A DNA stretch of 64,000 nucleotides from positions 9,000,307 through 9,064,306 of the forward strand of contig CM046851.1 in assembly GCA_025618425.1 (NCBI GenBank), written 5' to 3'. Positions 38,897-48,122 of this stretch are shown here, piece after piece (position 1 is the first letter of the stretch; the number at the start of each line of letters is the position of its first letter). A program made the position numbers and the translations under genes. The DNA comes from Heliocidaris tuberculata. Taxonomy: Eukaryota > Echinodermata > Echinoidea > Camarodonta > Echinometridae. The notes under the pieces were generated by a model. That model saw nothing but the letters and a program-made list of their open reading frames with translations, was not told the origin of the DNA and did not search any database.

Positions 38897-41800
38897 TGTA
38901 GCATATCTCGTTAATCATTCAGAGATGGGTTTTCTCAATCATATAGAGGTTTTTCGAATTTAATTTGATATCCATGTATTCTTTTCTCAAAAGTTATGAA
39001 CTCCATTTTGATGCTCATACATTGATTTTTTATAGAATGAAACACTTTATAAACTGATTTCATATTCATTCGTGATGAAAATAAAACAGGGCTGTAATAT
39101 TTAAGAAAATTGCTGAAGGTTCCAATCGCGTTATAGTTGAGATGGAGAAAGTCGTACGGGAAAAGAATAACGCCCTTTTGTCTCTGCGGTGACGATAATA
39201 TTTGATTTTATACCCAGGGCTTTACGAGGAATTGACAGCACCGACTATGACCCAATTAAAGGGTTGGTAAAATGGATCACCAAAATCTCAAAGCGGTATA
39301 CAATAAATAAATTTACTACCTCATTGGTTTTTCTTCTCCAGAATTCCCTCTAACCTGGTATTAACAAGAACTCTTTTGTATTGGTATCTTGCTTAGGTTA
39401 ACAAGATTTTAATGTGATTAAGTTTCGGAAGTTTGGTTGCAAACTTTTATGAAAGAAGTTCAACCCAAGACGAACACTTAGAATATCCCATTGCAGCATC
39501 TTTAAGGGTGCAATATGTTACCAAGTGGTGTTCATTTTTTTTTAATTGTCACGCATTTTAACGCGTGCTATGTAACCTATAAAAGTGCTCTTTCAAAGGG
39601 TTCATAGCGAATATTTAAGGATATAAAGGTGTTAGAATGCACCTTGTAGGATGCAATGTTGCACCCCTAAAGATTCTGCGTTCGGGAAAATTTTAAGGTT
39701 GAATTTGTTTTATTAGTGTATGTTGTAGTACAAAGCACATTGCACATGCGAGATGCATATAGGTGAACACAAAGAGAGGTTTCTGAAGGGAAACACATTT
39801 CTCTACCTGTTCTTCTGTTTGTGGACAGTGTGGGGATTACCTTTATTTTCATGCTTTTGGTCTGGGTTTCTTTTCTTCCCCTATATCATTCTTTTTCCTT
39901 TTTGGTTTAAATTGGCATGGGATGAGTGAAGCAAATACGCCATTGAGCCAATTTTAAAAATGAGTAAGGCATGTGAACAAAAAAAGGATTTAAAAAATAA
40001 ATACACGGGAGTGCAGTGGTAATCGAATTAGCTCTATGCACACCTTTAAACTGATTCTGCCAATATCCCACAGTTATATTAAACAATTTACTTGATATTC
40101 CTTTTTACATTATTTTCTTTCAAAATTTAGAGTTACTTTAAAATGCATAATGGTTTTACAATAGTACATAAAGGAACGCATTTATCTAAAGACGGTCACT
40201 CTCAACCACCCCTCACAATATCCTTATCTTAAAAACGGATTTTATATTTTTACAACAAAAATATGTATATATGAATAGACCAAGCGTCGAGGAGCTGAGT
40301 ATTCCACACAGCAAAATACACAAGTGAGTTGCAATAAATAGAAATTCACCCCCATCCTGTACATTCGAAACAACACAGTGTATCCTTTCCATCGCATTAT
40401 TATTTACATGGGCTATTATCATTAGCGGTGCCTAATTGTTTATCCCTTCATTTTTTTAGAGTTTCGATGCAAATGTTGAACTATTTTGTTGAATGACTTG
40501 ATGTATTTTTTTTTCTCAGTAGATTAGAGTTTCATGATCATGATCTATAGAGTATTGTAGAATAGACCCCTCTTCTTTCCTGTAACCATCATTATACCCA
40601 GTCCCAAAACCGGAAATAAAAACTATATAATTCATACAAAGTAGCCCTTCATGAGACATCACATCATTATACCCAATCCCTAAACCGGAAATAAAACTAT
40701 ATATTTCATACAAAGTAGCCCTTCATGAGACATCACATCTTTATACCCAATCCCTAAACCGGAAATAAAACTATATATTTCATACAAAGTAGCCCTTCAT
40801 GAGACATCACATCATTATACCCAATCCCTAAACCGGAAATAAAACTATATATTTCATACAAAGTAGCCCTTCATGAGACATCACATCATTATGCTCTCAC
40901 TTAAATCACCCTCTATTCTCAAGTGGATATTAGCTCCTACCAATGGCGGACCTACGATTGCCATGAGCATGATGAGTGAATGAGAGCTGAGGGAAAGGGG
41001 AGGGGGGGGGGCAAATCTTTTAAAATCGCTAAAGTCCACTGTTCCTGCGTTTCAAGTGGAGTTAGGGCCGATTTTCCTCTTCCTCGCCAGCCTAAAACTA
41101 CTGCCATTAAGGACTCTATTCAACTTTCATTCTGCGTATAAAGTTCTCTCGCAATAATATTCATATAGATAATTAGCATGGGTTAACTGAGTTGATTATA
41201 CCTTATATAATCATATCAAACTGAGCCTAAATTTCAACATCTAATGAACAGTATTATTCAAACAGATCGTGGGAGTTTCATTATCTACTGTTTGCTTTTA
41301 TTATTTAATATGTCTTATGATTACTATTTTTTCGGGTGTTATAACTAAGATAATTTTCTGCTACATACCATTTCTATACATCTTCGCTCATTTTGCCGAC
41401 GTTTAAGATTATCACTTCTGCTACATCGCTATCAACAGATAAAAAGGAAAATCAATGAAATAAAAATGATTAATGCAATTTATACTACGGAATAGGTTTA
41501 TGTTTATACATACATATTATCTAGTATTATTCAACAAATCAAACATAACATAGACACTCTTGGCCAGTCATATTAAAGCATTTAGTGTTTTCCAATAAAG
41601 ATTAAATAGAAAGGAAATCAAAGATAACGATTTTGTCACCCACGGCTGTCCATATACACTCACAGCTGGTACAATCGTTCAGTCACCATCCTACAAGAAG
41701 AAGACAACAAGTATAAGAAATCGTAAGTGGTCGGTGATATTACAGCTATGATCATTAATTTCCTTTTTTTTTCTTTTATTATATTGTATGCGGTGGTGGT

Positions 41801-44756
41801 GGCACTAAAGTACCAAACACCAAAGCAAAATTCACAGCAAACCCATACGTAACTAATAACCTTCTAATTCAGTTTCGAATATTTAATTCTTCTCCACTGC
41901 TCATACTCATTCTGGTATAATGATCATTAATCGTAATCCCATTGCATCTATATCTAGCTATTAACTTTATCATTTATTTCGGTTTGTGTGGCTTACTAAT
42001 CATGTAATTTTATCAACCTGCTTTTAATTTGATCAATTAACAGTTTGTAGTCATTTTGTGATTGCAGTGTAGTAAAGGCAGTAATATGCCTTGCACATTA
42101 TACATTGGAAAGTTGCGAAACCAAACAGAAATGAAACGCAAGTCGCAAGTTTGCGATTTTGATTTGTTGGAAGTCAATCTGTGTTTATTTTGGGAAGTTT
42201 ATATTTTTGTGAGAGGCACAAGGAATTTATCGCAAAGTTTTTGAGGAGATACAACTATTATATCACATGAGTCTTCATTTGTAGAAATATAAAATTCAAA
42301 CTTTCAAGATCCAGTGGGGAATGTGAGTATGATGAATAATGTATTCCGCCAAATAGCTAGATTTCTGCACCAAGCTTGGAAAACTATAAAAGTTCTACTG
42401 ATTTTCAGAAAATGATAACCATATTTGCTTGCACTGGATGATTATACATTTTGCAAATAGATCTTCAAATTTGACCAGTATTGAAGAATACCATAAAGTT
42501 AATAGTCATTAAGTTTTCTATCAAAATATTAAGAGCTGATGAAGCGAAGCTAAGAAAAATATTCAGAAAGTATAAATTTCTTTAAAAAAATATACAACTT
42601 AATGAGCATGCCTTTTTACATTAACTACAGCACGTAGTTTTATTCATATTGTTGAGTTGTGTAATATATATTACTGAATATGTATTTATCGATATCAAAG
42701 CTTTGTTATCAGAAAATGTAAGGTTTTTTAAAATGAATATCACTCATTTTAATGATTTAACTCAACATTATGTTTGCATGGTTTGCAGCCAATTAGTGGT
42801 TTAGCTGTCGCGGTGGGCTGGGGAAGGGATAGAGATTTTTTTTTTTTTTTTAATGCCATTGATGAAAAAATAAATCATAGTTTCTAACATGGAATTCATC
42901 TGCTTGCTTTTTATGATTTGCAGCGGTTTCCTTTTGAAAATATGGCTCCAGTTTACATGAAAATAAATGGAACAAAATCAAGACTAGCGTATTCATTTAG
43001 GCTGCCATGATCCAGACTCATGTCTGTATACTTATATTTTATTTAAGCAAATAAAATATACAACTAAATCAATATCTTTATGCCTAATTTGAAATTGTTT
43101 AAATATATAGTTAAAACCAGATCATAAATGTCTATGCACGGTTCACATCGAAGACCCATTTTCAGATCGGAAACTCTCCAGTCATGGCTGTTTGTATGTA
43201 TGTATGTACATGTCCTTGTGAATTTGCCAAAATAAAGGCCTACATGATTATCGTTTTCGATTACAGAAAAAAACACTTTTAGACAGGGAAGTTTATGTTT
43301 GGAATATCTAAAGTTGAGCGTAAAATCTTCGGCTTTGCTTGAGTAGAAATGGTTTAGAAATGGTTTAGAAATCTTACATAGATGAAAATAACGATCACGT
43401 TTTTAAAAATCTGGTCCGATATCGGTATGAAAATTTGATATATTGTTTCAAAATAGTAAAATCAATGTTTTTTTTCTCTCAAATTATCGAGTAGGTCAAG
43501 CTCGGAGATGGACAACACCGAGATTGCACGAGTGAAGCCGATACAAGAAGAGCTAGCTACGATACATCTGGCTGATCTTGATATAGTCGCCACGTTGGGT
43601 GTTGGCGGATTCGGTCGAGTCGAGCTGGTAAGAAAACCGATCATGTGATGCGACATCATTTTGCTCAGGCGACAGTTGCTCTGGGGGGGGGGGGGGCGTT
43701 TCATCAAGTGTCTTGTCAGTGATTTTTACCGACAAATTTGCTTTCAGCCACTCCGATGCAAGGATTTCAGTAGCTTATAACAGTTATTGCAACTTGTCAT
43801 TGATGACAAGTTTTATGAAACAGGGCCCGGGTTTTATTTCGTAAAAGATATAGGGTGTGGGTAAGTATTGCAGTCGGGTTTTAGGATAGTTTTAGAGCTC
43901 GAGGTGGGGTTAGGGGAAATGTTTGGCCCCCTTAGGACTTCGGTTAGTAGAAATGGCAGATTCGTTTAATACTAATGCAGTTTAAGCCTATGTAGTGTCT
44001 TGACAGCTCCGCGCATAAATGGTGAAAAATACTATTTCGTTACATATGTTATAGGACAAAAGAGGATATCAAGGATTTGGATACATAATTCTTGACGTGT
44101 GCAAAGCATCAAATGTTTCGTATAAATGTTTTATTTTGAAAAATTAACAAATAAACCCTGGATGCATTTGTAGATCGACTTTTAATCAATCAAAATGCTT
44201 AGATTTCGTGGGAAAGGGGCGCCGTCGCCCAGTGCGTGAAGCACCTGAAAAGGTCCCTGCTTCGAATCCGGTTTAGAATCCGATAATCCGAATCCGATAT
44301 TAGAAATATTGATTCCAGGCAACAATAATGATAACTGATTAACACACGCATCTGTGAAAAGCCTAAGCTGCAACAAAAATCAACAACTTCCTTCCCTTTT
44401 TTCTCTCTGCCATGCCATATAGGTCCAGCTGGCAGGCGATAAGATGACATACGCCCTCAAGTGTTTGAAAAAGCATCACATCGTGGAGACTCGACAACAA
44501 GAACACATCTTTTCTGAGAAGAAGATTATGCTGGAATCTAGCTCCCCTTTCATTGTCAAGTAGGTTCAACCATAATATCTGTCTTTGCTTTCTGAATTTC
44601 CAAGTTTACAAATCATTGTTATGAATAGAAAGGATTTTTTTTAAAATGCTCAATAATTTGTAATCAAATTTTAAAAAGTGATCATGAAATCGGATAAAAC
44701 TAAAAATAAGTGAGATATAAATTATGTATGTTATCCACTTTTGCGAGAGAGGACAA

Positions 44757-44797
<41 letters not shown>

Positions 44798-47700
44798 TGT
44801 TCCTGCCGTAGTGCGAAAAAAATCAGTCCTTTATGGGGGAGGGGACTTTTAAGTCATCATGACCTCATTATATTGAAAAAGAACGACATCATCTCGTTCA
44901 CTCATTATTTGGACTTCGAATCACCCTTCCTTTACACAACGAGCGCAGATCCCCCTTTTTTATTGCCTCGAACTTTTATCTGTAACTTTATTTGTACATC
45001 AAATTTATGACTTACATTTACATCAAATTCATGACTTACACTTACATCAAATTTATGACTTTTTTCAAAACTGTACTTATGAAGTCTAATTTACCGATCA
45101 GTAAGAGAATTATTCTCTTGGATATATTCATTGATACAAATAATAATAACTTTGATAAAGGATAACATTAGTTTTGATTACAAGGATGTACCTATAACTC
45201 ACTGGATATTTCTCCATTTTTTTAGATTGTTTAAGACGTTCCGTGATAAGAAGTATATCTACATGCTGATGGAGGTCTGTCTGGGAGGAGAACTCTGGAC
45301 CATTCTTAGGGACAAGTAAGATGCTTTCCTTTAACCCTTTCATGACAGGATTTATTCAAGGGCTGATTTGATCACATTTTGTTCTTCAAATTGGCAACAA
45401 TAATATTTTTCTTTTAGTGCTACATGGTTCCGATAAAACAACGTAATGTGTTTGAAAACAATATAAATGGGTAGGAACTTCGTAGAAAAGTTGAAAATTG
45501 GCAATTTCAATAAAAAACAATGATCTTGAATCTCCCAATGTGTTGCCAATTTAAGGATTTTAAAGCTTATTCTCCTTTTAGAAATTTCTGGCATCAACAA
45601 AAATGGACACAATGTGTGCAGATATTTTGCTCTTTCTACTCGTGCATCTGGTATACTTTTTAGAGCTCTGAATCAGAAGTTAATGAGCCAAACCACAAAG
45701 TGTGGTCAGTTGTATCGAAAGGGTTAAATTTCGTCACCCTGACTGAGCCCTATATCGATTGCTCTCCGTAGTTCTGTCCCGGAGTTGCCCCCACCAATGA
45801 TGATTTCACCCTTTACGTATTCTTTGTAACCCAATGGCTAAAAGTTGCGTTGTGCGGCGTACCGAGCACGCCGAAATTACACGCAGGATCGGCGTAGTCC
45901 CTGCGTAGGTTATGCATAGGCTGGCGTACCATCGCGTATGCTAAAGTAACACATACGTAACACTACGCCAGCCTCAAATGATTTTTCGTCGGCGTGGGGT
46001 AGCGTACTATTGCGCAGGAATGGCGTACAGTAGCGTAGTGTTGCGTAGACTTGCGTAGACTTGCGTAAAAACTGCGTACTTTCTGCGCCCAGTGCTCTAC
46101 GCCGAAAGTACGCGAAAAAATTAAACATGTTTAATTTTTTGCGTCCATCTCGCGTACCCCTTCGCGTCCCTCGGCGTATTGCCACGTAGGCCAGAGTAGG
46201 CACAGCATAGGGCAGCGTAAGCTCGGCGTAGTCGGTACGCCGCACTACGCAACTCTACGCAGGCCCGGTGTGAAAGCCCCTTAAGGTCTACACATAAACT
46301 AAAGGCTTGTGTTTATTTACAATTCTGGAAATTAGTAATGTTGAAATGGTTTTCAACTTTTTGAAAATACATGTGGTAAAATAATGTGATGGCAGCAGTG
46401 ATATGGAATTATTAATAAATAACTCTTCTAGTTATGATGATATCCGCGATTTAAGGGTTATTCTTACAACCATATATGAATAGAATTCTTTTCATTCTTA
46501 TTCAAATTGAACATTGATTATCCCTACCACAGTACGTTGTTTGTATTTCTTTAAACATTCAGGGGTTTTTTTACAAGCGAAAATAATAGACGATTCCGTT
46601 ACTTTAACGACTATGTTAAATAAACACGATAAAAACTACTTTCGAAAAATAAACTCACGGGCAATTTCAAAGGCCTATTGTACTGCCCATAGAAATCAGG
46701 TTCGGATTACGTAATACGCCATTGTAATGTTCGCACATTTCTAAAGGTGATAGACAGGGCTATTGAAATTGCCTTGAGTTGATTTTTATCGTGTTAATAG
46801 TACATTGGAGGTATTGCCTTGAATTATTCATGACTTTGGGGGTTTGTTTTTCTATCCACATCATCTGCGATATTTTCTGTCGCATTTAGACAGACATCAC
46901 CATTGATATCACCTTATGATTTTCTTTTACTAGGGGTCACTTTGATGATAGGACGTCGAGATTCAGCACCGCATGCGTAGTTGAAGCTTTCCATTACCTG
47001 CACAGTCGAGGCATTGTCTACCGCGATCTCAAGCCCGAAAACCTGCTGCTTGACAACAAAGGCTACGTCAAATTGGTATGTATGGGACTACAGAGAAAAG
47101 TTTCAATATTGATACAGTAATCATTGGCAGTATTTGACATAATCAGCACAAAACAAAAGTGTTAAGATTGTGCATAAATCTGTCGAAAACCGCTTTAAAA
47201 TAACATGCAGGAAAGTTTCCGGTAAAAAGTCATCATCATTAAGTGTGTTAGAAGAGGTAATTTGCTCTTCTGTATTTCACTGTTTCTTCCTTCGTCAATG
47301 ATGATAATGATAATGATACTTCACCCTCTGTTTGATTAATTATCTGATGGCCCAAATACTCTCAGGAATATTTCGTAACAGCCTAAAAATAATATATTTT
47401 ACCTTTAACTCTTTAATTAGGAAAGGCACAAGCTAGAACCAAAACGAAATTTTACTTGAATGATCGTCATGTATTAAGGACTTTAATGGCATTTCACAGT
47501 CTGGTGTGGATATTCTAATTTGGACGTCTTTAATGTTAACATTTATTCACACTTAGCGCCCCCCCCCCCCCCCCCGTTACTTCGTCCCTATCACAATATA
47601 TATTTTGAAGTATTTTAATGAAAAAATATGCCTATCCTTAATGAGATAATCATTCTCCGTAATGATTGTCAAAATGTTTCACGAACTCCAGTTCTGCCAG

Positions 47701-48090
47701 TCACAATAACGAGGGGATGTAACTTCTTGAAATTTCTTAAAAATTGGAATTAGTTACAGCATGCGTGCGGTAGTTAAAATGACACTCTAGTTCAACTCCT
47801 TGAGGCCGCAGAAGTGCACTTCTGAACAAAAGAAATCTTGTTGTTTTGATGAAGATTCACAGCGCTGTATTTTCTTTCGCGCAACATTTCTTCGTTGTGA
47901 TTGCAGATATAGAGCGCAGTTCCATGGAGACCCTTTGATTAATGTGACATTCAAGCAATATAATCCAGTTTCATACTTTAATAAATCACGATAAGAGTGT
48001 TGTCAGAATAAGTAGCATCATGTATTTCCATGTTTTTTGTATTCAATAAGAGATTGTTAATGTGTTCTGCATCTAAATATGATTGCTAAA

Positions 48091-48122
<32 letters not shown>

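Noticed and set aside
45910..46245. Minus-strand 111-codon frame with repeated TRRGTR and YA(T/E)L-like pieces
   Set aside because: Generated by the GCGTA repeats of the foldback element. No family resemblance.
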